The notes under the pieces: model-generated
The model's database searches: none
Seen by the model: the letters and a program-made list of their open reading frames with translations, nothing else
What the model was told of the DNA's origin: nothing
NCBI GenBank assembly: GCA_017577485.1
Contig: PKRI01000002.1
Coordinates: 77,934 to 141,933, forward strand
Source: Bacillota bacterium
GTDB taxonomy: Bacteria > Bacillota > Sulfobacillia > Thermaerobacterales > RSA17
DNA: 64,000 nucleotides
Direction: 5' to 3'
Shown here: positions 9,001-16,261 of the stretch, in pieces
How the letters are laid out: each line of letters starts with the position of its first letter
Position numbering within the stretch: position 1 is the first letter of the stretch
Position numbers and translations under genes: made by a program

Positions 9001-9484
9001 GGGCGTCAAGAAGATCGCCACCCGCTCCGGCGATCCCATGGCCTTCGTCACCCTCGAAGACCTGACCGGCCAGGTGGAGGTGGTGGTGTTCCCGCGCACG
9101 CTGAGCCAGGCCGGCAGCATCCTGGCGCCCGACGCCATCGTGGTGGTGGAGGGCAAGGTGTCCTGGCAGGAGGAGTCGGTCAAGGTGGTGGCCGAGCGGG
9201 TGCGCCCGCTGCGGCGCCGGCCGGGGCTGCACCTGACCCTGCGGGAGGGGCGCCACGACCGCGAGGTGCTGGTGCGGCTGCAGGAGATCCTGGGGGCTCG
9301 GCCCGGCGAGGTCCCGGTGTACCTGAACTTTCCCGACAGCGGCCATGTGGTGCTGGCGGGCCGGCGCTTCTGGGTGTCACCCGACGACGACCTGCTGGCG
9401 GCGCTGGGCCGGGTGCTGGGCGACGACGCGGTGCGGCTGGAGGAACCCCCGGCGGTGGAGGAAGCGGAGGCGGTGCCGTTCTGA
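6035..9484 (+). CDS. dnaE: DNA polymerase III alpha subunit
   Basis: The replicative (DnaE-type) polymerase, 1149 residues, with a TTG start. The N-terminal PHP domain has an intact first metal motif HLHVHSEFSLLDG (residues 5-17). The polymerase core shows GPGRGSAAGSIVAYLLGIT at about 356-374 and the catalytic aspartates in PDIDIDF at 397-403 (D400 and D402). The helix-hairpin-helix/beta-binding region follows, then an OB fold near the C-terminus (LGGIVLGVKK, DLTGQVEVVVFP). The domain order is that of DnaE1 rather than PolC. Its neighbours ytrH/ytrI on the divergent strand match Bacillus gene order. Confidence 0.97.
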   Translation: MDFVHLHVHSEFSLLDGHSRVTELPRRARELGMGAVALTDHGVMYGALDFYKACRDAGIKPIFGCEAYLATRTRHDRQPRIDDKPYHFLLLARNQQGWRNLIKLTSLAFTEGLYYKPRLDLDLLADHAEGLIATSACIAGPVVRLLEEGREEKAVEMIRAFQEILGPENFYLEIQDHGDDNERRLYRRVIDLARRLDVPLVATNDVHYLNQGDARAQEVLMCIQMGKTLDDESRLSFETDQFYLKSPEEMAALPLFREAPDALENSLRIAEACSVELELGRPLLPAFDVPTGEDEASYLRRLCYERLPQRYPDAGPEVRERLEYELSVIEKMGYPAYFLIVWDFIDYARRNGIPVGPGRGSAAGSIVAYLLGITNVDPLRFNLLFERFLNPERVSMPDIDIDFCFERRDEVIDYVVRKYGEDRVAQIITFGTMAARAVIRDVGRVLGMPYGEVDRIAKMVPAQLGITLDDALAQSPELAAAYRDDERVRELIDLARSLEGLPRHASVHAAGVVIAPGPLMDYVPLQKMGDGTIVTQFDWMKVEQAGLLKMDFLGLRTLTVMHETVRLVEQAYGQRIDLDNIPLDDADTYALLGRGDTAAVFQLESAGMRELLRDLKPSNIEDVIAAVALYRPGPMQLIPEFIKSKHSGQVRYPHPDLEPILADTYGVMVYQEQVMQVASKMAGFSLGKADILRRGIGKKDKQLIDKMRVEFVNGCVERGYPAELAEEIYSLIERFASYGFNKSHSATYGLLAYQTAYLKAHFPTAYMAATLTSFMNNSDKIAEYILECQRMGIRILPPDVNRSQAAFTVEGDGAIRFGLAAVKNVGRGAIDAIVQAREQYGEFISLRDFCEKVDSRALNRRMLESLIKAGAFDGLGANRAQLLAVVEQTLAAAADLQRQRQQGQMSFFDALGSEAAARQGVGAEDQLPDLEEFPPARLLALEKEVLGVYLSGHPLSSVRDDLLVETTTTTTGLRELADGVDVRLGGIVLGVKKIATRSGDPMAFVTLEDLTGQVEVVVFPRTLSQAGSILAPDAIVVVEGKVSWQEESVKVVAERVRPLRRRPGLHLTLREGRHDREVLVRLQEILGARPGEVPVYLNFPDSGHVVLAGRRFWVSPDDDLLAALGRVLGDDAVRLEEPPAVEEAEAVPF

Positions 9485-9622
9485 GGGGCGGCGCCATCGG
9501 GACGGCACGGTGCGCCTTCCGGTCATTGGAAAATCGGCGCCGGGTGACCCGGTGGTACGGTTCCCGCGCCGTGCCGATAAGATGTTAGGAAAGCGGGGGC
9601 CGGACCGTACGGGGGGATTGGT

Positions 9623-10252
9623 TTGGTTAAGAACAACAACCACTTCACCAACCACGACCTGCGCCGGGTCGTGATCGAACTGCTGGAGCAGCGGGGGGTG
9701 ACCCTGCAGGCCATCGCCCAGGTGGTCTACGACATCCAGCACGCGTTCTATCCGGAACTGACCCTGGAGCTCTGCCTGGAGAGCGTCGAGGCCGTGATCG
9801 ACAAGCGGGAGGTCCAGCACGTGCTGCTGACCGGCATCGCCCTGGACATGGCCGCCGAGGCCGGCAACCTGCCTGAGCCCCTGCTGTCGATCCTGCGCGA
9901 CGACAACCTGCTCTACGGCGTGGACGAGGTGCTGGCGCTGGGCATCACCAACGTGTACGGGTCCATCGGCCTGACCAACTTTGGCTACCTCGACAAGCAG
10001 AAGATCGGCATCATCGGTGAGCTCAACAGCCGCCGCCAGCCCGGCCGGGTCCACACCTTCCTGGACGACCTGGTGGCCGGGGTGGCCGCTGCGGCCGCCG
10101 CCCGCCTGGCCCACGCGCTGCCAGACAAGTTGTCGGAGGCGGACCTGGCGCTGCCGCCGGAGGGGCGTGACCGGGGGCAGCAGGCCGCCGGTGGCCCGGT
10201 GGGGGACGGCACGGTGGCCGGCGGGGCGGTGTCCAGGGACGCGCTCCCGTGA
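9623..10252 (+). CDS. pgpA: Phosphatidylglycerophosphatase A-like protein (YutG family)
   Basis: A protein of 209 residues whose first 170 match the YutG/PgpA family: RGVTLQAIAQVVYDIQ, LCLESVEAVIDKREVQHVLL, YGVDEVLALGITNVYGSIG and HTFLDDLVAGVAAAAAARLAH. It probably removes phosphate from phosphatidylglycerol phosphate in membrane lipid synthesis. The TTG start at 9623 has a run of Gs ending in A (9611-9617) as ribosome site. The last 35 residues are low-complexity. It follows dnaE after 138 bases; a possible hairpin-rich promoter region lies between. Confidence 0.85.
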   Translation: MVKNNNHFTNHDLRRVVIELLEQRGVTLQAIAQVVYDIQHAFYPELTLELCLESVEAVIDKREVQHVLLTGIALDMAAEAGNLPEPLLSILRDDNLLYGVDEVLALGITNVYGSIGLTNFGYLDKQKIGIIGELNSRRQPGRVHTFLDDLVAGVAAAAAARLAHALPDKLSEADLALPPEGRDRGQQAAGGPVGDGTVAGGAVSRDALP

Positions 10253-10510
10253 GGCCGGGCGGCGTGGCAGGGGCGTGCGGGTGCTGTTAGGCCGATGTGG
10301 ATCTTATCGCGGGCCTGCCGGTGCGTTGGCGCGGGTTTTGGCCGGATAGTAGTTCAACTTATGTAAAGCCGAGCGGAGTTTCCCGCATTCCGTTAACCAC
10401 TCAGCCTGGGATTGACCCTATCTTCCGCCTCTCGAGCCAATTTGTCCTTATTAGGTCCGGAATTCGCCCCACGGGGGCCCTACGCGGTATAAGGGGGTGC
10501 GGGTCGTGTC
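10253..10510. other. Low-GC intergenic segment, possible scar of a lost element
   Basis: About 250 bases with clearly lower GC (roughly half in 10341-10480) than its surroundings, with stop codons in all frames and no recognisable protein. Its right end coincides with the point where the dinB remnant loses its 5' part, which suggests an insertion or deletion joint. No transposase or terminal repeats were seen. Confidence 0.45.
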
Positions 10511-10516
10511 GCGCCG

Positions 10517-10778
10517 GTGCATGCGACCTTCGGGGAACCGGGCGACCCCGAGGACGAAGCAGGCTGGCAGCAGGCCCTTGGCCCGCCTGGAGGAAGCGCA
10601 CCGCCGCCTGGAGCGCGCGCTGGGCGCGCTGACTGGCGCCGGCCTGGAACGGTTCATCCCGGGCGAGCCGCGCACCTACCGGCAGATGGTGGCAGGGCTG
10701 GTGGAGCACGACGCGTATCAGGCCGGCCAGATCGTGCTGCTGCGCCGCCTCCAGGGCGCCTGGCCGCCCGAGGAGTGA
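10517..10778 (+). pseudogene. DinB-family remnant, 5'-truncated and frameshifted
   Basis: Two frames together spell the C-terminal part of a DinB/YfiT-like metalloprotein. The first (from GTG 10517) reads ATFGEPGDPEDEAGWQQAL; the second continues ARLEEAHRRLERAL and ends in the family hallmark EHDAYQAGQIVLLRRLQGAWPP. The shift is explained by one extra T in GCCCTTGGCC near 10578. The N-terminal half of the four-helix bundle is missing upstream, where the low-GC segment begins. The remaining protein could not form a complete metal site. Sequencing error could explain the shift but not the missing start. Confidence 0.72.
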
Positions 10779-10839
10779 ACGTGCGCCCGAGCCCACCGGT
10801 ACCCGCGAACTGCTTCTCCGGCCGGCGGCGCCACGATGT

Positions 10840-11538
10840 TCAGCCGCCGGTGGCCACACCAAGTGCGACCGCAGCGATCATGAACAAGGCCAGGATCACC
10901 AGAACGTAGACGAGGGTTAAGCGGCGCCCGTCCGGGTCCACGCCGGTGCCCGGCGAGGGGGAGGGCCGCTCGGGCAGGGCCTGCAGCGCCGCCAGGAGCG
11001 ATGCCGTGGCGGCGTTGAGATCATTCACATAGGTCTCCGGCCGGACGTTGCGGATCTGCAGTTGGGGCAGCGGCACCTTCAGGTTGAAGTCGGAGATCTT
11101 GCTGCGGAGGTCCGTTACCTGCTCGGTCAGCTGGGCGATGAAGCGGTCGTGGACGCGCAGCACGGCGGCCTTGTCCTCGGCCGTGCAGCCCTCGGCGGTC
11201 AGGGTTTCCAGCCTCGCCTGCAGCCAGGCCCGGTGCTGCTGGATGGACTCGTCCAGGGTCCGCAGCCGCTGCAGGATCTCGTGCTGCTGGTCCATCCACG
11301 GCAGCCGGTGCCCCGCCTGGCGGACCAGGCGGTAGGCGGTGGACCAGCTGCCTTCGAAGGGGTTCTGCTCCAGGCGCAGGGGCTTGCCGCGGTAGGGGTT
11401 GTCCCTCATCTTCTCGGGGGACACGGCCTCGGCCAGGCGGCGCTCCACTTCCGCCATCCGCTCCGCCAGCCGGCGTTCCAGTTCCTGCAGCCGGTCCTCG
11501 GGGCGGGCGATGCCGTTCCCTGAAGGAGTGATCCGCAC
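10840..11538 (-). CDS. DUF1992 (DnaJ-C28-like) protein with C-terminal membrane anchor
   Basis: A protein of 232 residues. The N-terminus has a coiled-coil heptad pattern (LQELERRLAERMAEVERRL) followed by the DUF1992-type motif NPYRGKPLRLEQNPFEGS and AYRLVRQAGHRLPWMD. A second helical region spans about residues 75-150, and one transmembrane segment (LVYVLVILALFMIAAVALGV) ends the protein. The role of DUF1992 proteins is not established. I chose GTG 11538, with GGGGTGA 7 bases upstream, because the open frame further upstream only mirrors other genes. Confidence 0.7.
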   Translation of the reverse strand: MRITPSGNGIARPEDRLQELERRLAERMAEVERRLAEAVSPEKMRDNPYRGKPLRLEQNPFEGSWSTAYRLVRQAGHRLPWMDQQHEILQRLRTLDESIQQHRAWLQARLETLTAEGCTAEDKAAVLRVHDRFIAQLTEQVTDLRSKISDFNLKVPLPQLQIRNVRPETYVNDLNAATASLLAALQALPERPSPSPGTGVDPDGRRLTLVYVLVILALFMIAAVALGVATGG

Positions 11539-11645
11539 CAGACCGTCACCCCCCGCGCCACACCTGCCGTCGGCTGCCTGCCGGCTGCCTGCCGGCTGCC
11601 GGTCGGTGGCCCGTCGCCTCCCGGCCGCCGCCCGCCCGTTGCCCG

Positions 11646-11891
11646 TCAGCGCAGCCGTGATCCCAGTCGGCCGGGGTCGTGGTTGCGCAGGTCCACGCCG
11701 TGGGCCGCCCACGCCTTGAGCGGGAAGGGCACGTTCAGCCACCCGGCATGGGTCTCGATCCATTCTTCGGGCGCGACCGCCTCGCGGATGAGGAGCAGAT
11801 CGGTCCCGCCGGAGCCGTCGGGCGTCAGTTCGAACCGGGCCGGCGTGCCCAGGTACTGGACGGCGAGGACCCGGACTCGGGCCAGAAGCAC
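11646..11891 (-). pseudogene. SRPBCC (START/AHSA1) domain remnant, C-terminal half
   Basis: About 81 residues reading VQYLGTPARFELTPDGSGGT, EEWIETHAGWLNVPFPLKAW and HGVDLRNHDP. This is the second half of an SRPBCC ligand-binding fold, with the final helix and the typical DLRNHDP tail. The first strands and helices (about 60-70 residues) are missing, because the upstream sequence belongs to the end of the MFS gene. A GTG at 11891 could start a short protein, but it would be half a domain. The most likely explanation is truncation when the MFS region was rearranged. Confidence 0.65.
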
Positions 11892-11989
11892 GCCCGCCCC
11901 TGCACCTCTTGCGGCGGCGGTGCGGCCCGCCGGCGGTTGACCCCGTGATTCGGCAGCGGCGGCGCGGCATCCTGGCGTGGCAGCTGGGG

Positions 11990-13216
11990 CTACGGGCCGC
12001 CCTCCACTGCCAGGCGGCTGGAGACGATGCGCACCGCCAGCAGGGCGGCGCCCAGCCACCAGACGCCGCTGAACTCCCCGGTCCAGTCCACCACGGCCCC
12101 GAAGACCACCCCGGCCGCGGCGGCGCCCGCCTGGGCCGCCACCTGCATCAGGCCCGTGCTCAGGCCGGCGCGGCGCGGTCCCAGCGCCTCGGTTGAGAAG
12201 GCGATCAGGGCCGGCATGCTGCCGCCCGCGCCGATGCCGTAGAGCAGCGCGCCCAGGTACACCAGCGCCGGTCCCCCACCGGCGAAGGCCATGCCGAGGA
12301 AGGCGGCCATCAGGGCCGCTGACCCGGCGTTGATGAGCGGGATGCGCCGGCCGAGGCGGTCCGATATGGCGCCGGAAACATACGCCGCGGGTACGTAGAT
12401 GGCCAGCGCCGCCGCCATCACCGCCGCTGCGGCCGGCGGGGCATAGCCCAGTCCTTCCCGCAGGTAGGTGGGCGCCCAGCCCGTGTAGCCGTTGATGGTC
12501 ATGAGCCCCAGGAAGCCCAGCAGGAAAAGGGCCAGCACCTGGCGCAGCGAGGTGGCCGGGCCGGCCTCCGGGGCCGGCGGCGCGGCCGGTGCCGGGGACC
12601 TCCGGCCGACCTGCCCGGGAGACCGCACCCACCAGAAGGCCGCGGCCAGCGGGACGCAGGCGGCGGCCGGCACCAGGACCAGGGTATCCACGGAAACCCA
12701 GCGGGCCAGCAGCGGGAAGCCCGACAGGGCCAGCAGGTTCGTGGCGCCGATGGCCGCTTCCACCACGGCCACGGCGTGCCCGCGGCGTTCCGACGGGTAC
12801 GCCGTGGCGGCCAGGCGGATGCCCGGCACCGCCATGGCCGCCGTGGCGGCGCCCATGATCAAGCGGGCTGCCGACGCAGCCTGCCAGGTGTCGGCGGCGA
12901 GGAAGGCCGCGGCGCCGGCGCCCAGACCCAGCAGGCCCAGGCTGACCAGCCGGTTCTCAGGCCAGCGGTCGGCCGCCCATCCGAAGGGAATCTGCAGCGC
13001 GGCGTAGCCGATGAAGAAGGCGGAAAACAGGCCTCCCACGCCCGCGTAGGAAACGCCGAACCGCTGGGCCAGTTCCGGGAAGAAGGGCACGATGCCCATG
13101 CGCAGGGCGAAGTCCAGCACCCGTGAAGCGCACACCAGGGCCAGCACGGTGCCGCGCGCGGCGGCGCGCGGGGTGGCTGCGGCTGCAGGGTCGGGAGCGG
13201 CCGTTGCAGGGTCCAT
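11990..13216 (-). CDS. Major facilitator superfamily transporter
   Basis: A protein of 408 residues with about 12 hydrophobic segments. The MFS A-motif variant appears in loop 2-3 as GWAADRWPENRLVS, and a second copy in the C-terminal half as GAISDRLGRRIPLI. The family covers many exporters and sugar or organic-acid porters and the substrate cannot be told. The first 20 residues are Ala/Pro-rich. The gene is bounded by two truncated genes (cytidine deaminase at its 5' side, SRPBCC at its 3' side), suggesting it was inserted or that flanking DNA was lost. Confidence 0.88.
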   Translation of the reverse strand: MDPATAAPDPAAAATPRAAARGTVLALVCASRVLDFALRMGIVPFFPELAQRFGVSYAGVGGLFSAFFIGYAALQIPFGWAADRWPENRLVSLGLLGLGAGAAAFLAADTWQAASAARLIMGAATAAMAVPGIRLAATAYPSERRGHAVAVVEAAIGATNLLALSGFPLLARWVSVDTLVLVPAAACVPLAAAFWWVRSPGQVGRRSPAPAAPPAPEAGPATSLRQVLALFLLGFLGLMTINGYTGWAPTYLREGLGYAPPAAAAVMAAALAIYVPAAYVSGAISDRLGRRIPLINAGSAALMAAFLGMAFAGGGPALVYLGALLYGIGAGGSMPALIAFSTEALGPRRAGLSTGLMQVAAQAGAAAAGVVFGAVVDWTGEFSGVWWLGAALLAVRIVSSRLAVEGGP

Positions 13217-13529
13217 GGCCGTAACGGTACCAGGAGAGCAGGCGTTTCCCTGCCGGCGGCAGGACCTGGCCCTGGGGGCCCACCGCCACCAGCCTGACCA
13301 CGCGGCTCTCGCCCGCGGTGATCATGGCGCCGGCGGCCGCGTGCTCGGCGCAGAAGCCCATGGAGCAGGCGGTGACCACGCACGCCCCCAGGTAGACGTT
13401 GCCCCGGTCGGTGAGCAGCGCCGCAGCTACGGTGCCCACCTCACAGAACCGGGACAGCCGCCGAGGGTTGAGGACGGACCTGGCTCGCCGGTAAAGTTCA
13501 TCGAACGACAGGAGTTCCGGGGCGGTCAT
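13217..13529 (-). pseudogene. cdd: Truncated cytidine deaminase
   Basis: The frame starts MTAPELLSFDELYRRARS and continues into the zinc-dependent cytidine deaminase fold: VAAALLTDRGNVYLGACV and GFCAEHAAAGAMITAGE, holding the first zinc cysteine and the catalytic Glu. The second zinc motif (PCxxC) should follow the run VLPP, but the sequence turns to AGKRLLSWYRYG and runs into the 5' end of the MFS gene. The open frame continues to 12957 only as a shadow of that gene. Without PCxxC the enzyme should be inactive. The boundary of homology is near 13240. Confidence 0.7.
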
Positions 13530-13601
13530 GTCCTGAGGATTCGGGCCCGCGGGAACCCGTTCCTCCGGAACCTGCGCCCCGGGAGCCTCTTCCCCCGCAG
13601 C

Positions 13602-15437
13602 CTATCCCTGCGGTCCACCGGGACGCGCGCCGCGCCGCGTCAGCCGCAGGGCCGTGGCCAGGGCCAGGATCCACAACAGGGCCACGCCCGCCACCATTGC
13701 CACCGTGCCGGTCAGGGACCGGGCCGGCGCCACCCGCAGGGTCAGGGTTTGGTGGGCCGCGACGAAGCGGTTGCGGGCCCCCGCCACCACCGGGTACTCG
13801 CCCGGCGGCGTCCGGCGGTCGGCGGTCAGCGTCAGCGTCACGGCCACGCTGTCGCCCGGCCGCGCCGTGATCTCCCGGGGCTCCGCCTCCACGGCGATGC
13901 CGTCGGGCAGGTCTTCGCCCGCCAGCGCCGGCACCAGCGCCCGCCACTGGCCCGCGGCGCCTTCCTCGGGCCAGGGGCCCTCAAACGTTATCTGCAGGCG
14001 CACGCTCACCGGCCCGCCGCCCGCCGTCACGTCCACGGCGTCCTGCTCCACCTCGACCCGGGCCGCAGGCGGGTCCGGGTCCACCCGCACCAGGGCGTCG
14101 GCCCCGTAGGCGGCCGTCCAGAGGCTGCCGTCGCCGGCGACCTCGCCCCACAGGGGCAGCACCCGGGTGGGCGGCAGCCCCAGGACCGGCGGCAGGAAGA
14201 ACTCGTTGACGGTGCCGTCGCCGGGCAGCACCCGTGCCAGGCGGCCCACGAAATGGACCACCGCCCAGATTGACCCGTCGCGGCCCTCCACCAGGTCGTT
14301 GGGGCCCGCCACCGGGTACCCTTCCTCGTCGGTGGGCCAGAGGTGAACGGCCTCCGCCTGGCCGCCCGGCCGCCAGCGCAGCAACCGGCTGCCGGGATGC
14401 TCGGTGGTCCACACCGTGTCGCCCTGGACCACGATGCCCACCGGAGCCGTGAAGCCCAGGGGCAGGGAAAGGAGCTCCAGGCCGGCGGTGCCCGGGTCAC
14501 CGTCCCCGGCGGGCGCGCCCCCTGCGGGCGGGGTGGCGGTGCCGGCCGCCGCGCCCGGGCGGACCCGCGCCAGGCGGTTCCAGGCGCTCTCCACGGCCCA
14601 GAGGGTGCCGTCGCCGTCCAGGGCCAGGCGCAGGGCTCCGGTAAAGGCGGTCCGGGTGCTGTCGGCGGGGGCAGGCGTGGACAGCCGGTCGACGGTGCCG
14701 CCCAGCGGGTCCAGGCGCAGCAGGCCGCCGGCGTTGTAGTTGGCCAGCCACACGCTGCCGTCCGGCGGGAAGGCGAAATCGGTGACCCCGTCGTTGGGAT
14801 CGGGCAGGGGGTAGGCCTCGGCGGCCAGGGCGTCGGGGTCGATGCGGATCACGAAGCGCTGCCGCGGCTCCGCGGCGAACTCGTAGTCGGCCACCCACAG
14901 GGCCCCGTCGGGGGCCAGGCGCAGGGTGTAGGGGATCATGCCCGCCGGCAGGTCCATGCGGCTGAAGGTGCGGGCGCCGGTGTCCACGCGGCCGATCCCC
15001 ACGGGACCCGTACCCTCGCCGGCGTAGAGGGTGAGCCAGAGGGCTCCGCCGTCCATGACCAGGTCGAAGGGTCCCAGGCCGGTTTCGGGCAGGCGCCAGA
15101 TCTCCAGGGGACCGTGCCGCTCCACCTGCACGTCCCCCCGGGGCTCCAGGGACACGGGGAAGGGACGGACCGGCGCGGTGGCGGCCCGCTCCAGTTCAAC
15201 CGTTTCGGTGCCGGCGGGCGGGTCCCCGGCGGCGGGACCCGCGCCGTCCCCGGCGGACTGGGCGTGGGCGACGCCAGGGGTGGCCGGGGTCCCCGGCACA
15301 CCTGGGGTGCCCGGCACACCCGGGATGCCCGGATGAGCGGGAATTCCAGGGATCGCAAGACTGCCCAGAATGCCGAGAACAACCAGGATGCGGAGGCCTG
15401 CGCCCAGGCTGCTCCTGCCTGCCGGTCGGCGCCCCAT
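13602..15437 (-). CDS. Secreted Vgb-type beta-propeller protein with C-terminal membrane anchor
   Basis: A protein of 611 residues. A signal sequence (LRILVVLGILGSLAIPG) runs into a collagen-like stretch of GIP/GVPGTP repeats at residues 30-56. At least six blades resembling virginiamycin-B-lyase/NHL propellers follow (DGALWVADYE, DGSVWLANYNAGG, DGTLWAVESAWNRLARV, GDTVWTTEHPGSRLLRW, DGSIWAVVHFVGRLARV, DGSLWTAAYGADALVRV). An Ig-like NEW3-type domain spans about 470-580, with one transmembrane segment and a basic tail at the end. Despite the fold I do not infer lyase activity. GGAAGGAG precedes the ATG by 9 bases. It is the last gene of a cupredoxin-ZIP-propeller run. Confidence 0.82.
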   Translation of the reverse strand: MGRRPAGRSSLGAGLRILVVLGILGSLAIPGIPAHPGIPGVPGTPGVPGTPATPGVAHAQSAGDGAGPAAGDPPAGTETVELERAATAPVRPFPVSLEPRGDVQVERHGPLEIWRLPETGLGPFDLVMDGGALWLTLYAGEGTGPVGIGRVDTGARTFSRMDLPAGMIPYTLRLAPDGALWVADYEFAAEPRQRFVIRIDPDALAAEAYPLPDPNDGVTDFAFPPDGSVWLANYNAGGLLRLDPLGGTVDRLSTPAPADSTRTAFTGALRLALDGDGTLWAVESAWNRLARVRPGAAAGTATPPAGGAPAGDGDPGTAGLELLSLPLGFTAPVGIVVQGDTVWTTEHPGSRLLRWRPGGQAEAVHLWPTDEEGYPVAGPNDLVEGRDGSIWAVVHFVGRLARVLPGDGTVNEFFLPPVLGLPPTRVLPLWGEVAGDGSLWTAAYGADALVRVDPDPPAARVEVEQDAVDVTAGGGPVSVRLQITFEGPWPEEGAAGQWRALVPALAGEDLPDGIAVEAEPREITARPGDSVAVTLTLTADRRTPPGEYPVVAGARNRFVAAHQTLTLRVAPARSLTGTVAMVAGVALLWILALATALRLTRRGARPGGPQG

Positions 15438-15485
15438 CGTCGACGTCTCCTTCCTGAACGGCCCGGTCCCCCGCCGGTCCCGCCT

Positions 15486-16193
15486 TCACAACTCGTGCAG
15501 CAGCGCCGCCACCGCCACGAACAGGAAGCCGGCCGCCCCGGCCGCGGTCCAGGCGGCCGGATGCCGGGACCGGGAGGCGGCGAAGGCCGGCAGGATGAAG
15601 GCCACCGAGCCGGCGCCCAGGGCGTAGAAAATGCTGCTGGCGGCGCCGGCCAGGCGCACCGCTCCCAGCAGGGCGCCGGCCGCCAGCGGCAGGGCCGCCA
15701 CCGACGCCAGCATCACCTGCAGCGGCAGGCCCGTGCGCTGGCCCCGGGCCATCAGCACCGCCACGCTGAGCCCCTCCACCACCTTGTGCAGCACGAAGCT
15801 CAGCACAGCCAGCGGCCGCAGGGCCTGGGCCAGCCCCAGCGTGAGATTATGGCCGACCACGATGCCTTCGGCCAGGGAGTGGAGCCCCACGCCCACCGCC
15901 CACCACACGGCCAGGCGGGCGGGTGCGGCCCCGCCCAGGCGCTCCAGGCCCGCGAAAACCACGAGGCCGCCGGCGAAGGACGCCAGCAGCGCCCCCCGCC
16001 AGATCAGATCCGCGGCGCCCACGCCCAGGTTGGCCGTCAGGCTCATGAAGTCGGCGAACAGGAACAGCAGCGCGCCGAAGACCAGGCCGTCCACCACGGT
16101 GCGGTCGTCCGGCTGCATGCGGGCCAGGGCAGGGGCCGCCGACAGGCCCAGCAGGGTGGGGACGTAGGCCACCGCCAGCGAAACCGCCAGCAC
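15486..16193 (-). CDS. ZIP-family-like metal transporter
   Basis: An integral membrane protein of about 235 residues with seven or eight hydrophobic segments. Two His-containing helices carry ZIP-like metal motifs, GVGLHSLAEGIVVGHNL and LHKVVEGLSVAV. The metal is probably zinc or another divalent ion. The GTG start at 16193 is not certain: the frame is open back to a stop next to the cupredoxin end, and the intervening codons (PWLLAHVELVPAAG) look coding, so a CTG start nearer the cupredoxin stop is possible. It lies between a cupredoxin gene and the propeller gene. Confidence 0.7.
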   Translation of the reverse strand: MLAVSLAVAYVPTLLGLSAAPALARMQPDDRTVVDGLVFGALLFLFADFMSLTANLGVGAADLIWRGALLASFAGGLVVFAGLERLGGAAPARLAVWWAVGVGLHSLAEGIVVGHNLTLGLAQALRPLAVLSFVLHKVVEGLSVAVLMARGQRTGLPLQVMLASVAALPLAAGALLGAVRLAGAASSIFYALGAGSVAFILPAFAASRSRHPAAWTAAGAAGFLFVAVAALLHEL

Positions 16194-16261
16194 CAGGTCC
16201 GCCCCCGGCGTTTCGGTGCCCGCGGCGGGAACCAGTTCAACGTGGGCCAGGAGCCAGGGCG

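Noticed and set aside
5723..9346. An open frame of about 1200 codons on the minus strand across dnaE
   Set aside because: It is the antisense of a fully conserved dnaE; its product is His/Gln/Val-rich with no domain, as expected in GC-rich DNA.
9573..9580. GCCGATAA as a sigma-D (flagellar) -10 box ahead of pgpA
   Set aside because: The -35 position 15 bases upstream reads GGTA rather than TAAA, and pgpA is not a motility gene.
10297..10632. A 111-codon plus-strand frame across the low-GC segment
   Set aside because: The product has no domain, the frame runs out of phase through the DinB remnant, and there is no ribosome site.
13602..15437. Annotating the propeller as virginiamycin B lyase
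   Set aside because: Only the blade repeats match; the protein has a signal peptide, an Ig-like domain and a membrane anchor, and the lyase catalytic His/Glu set could not be located.
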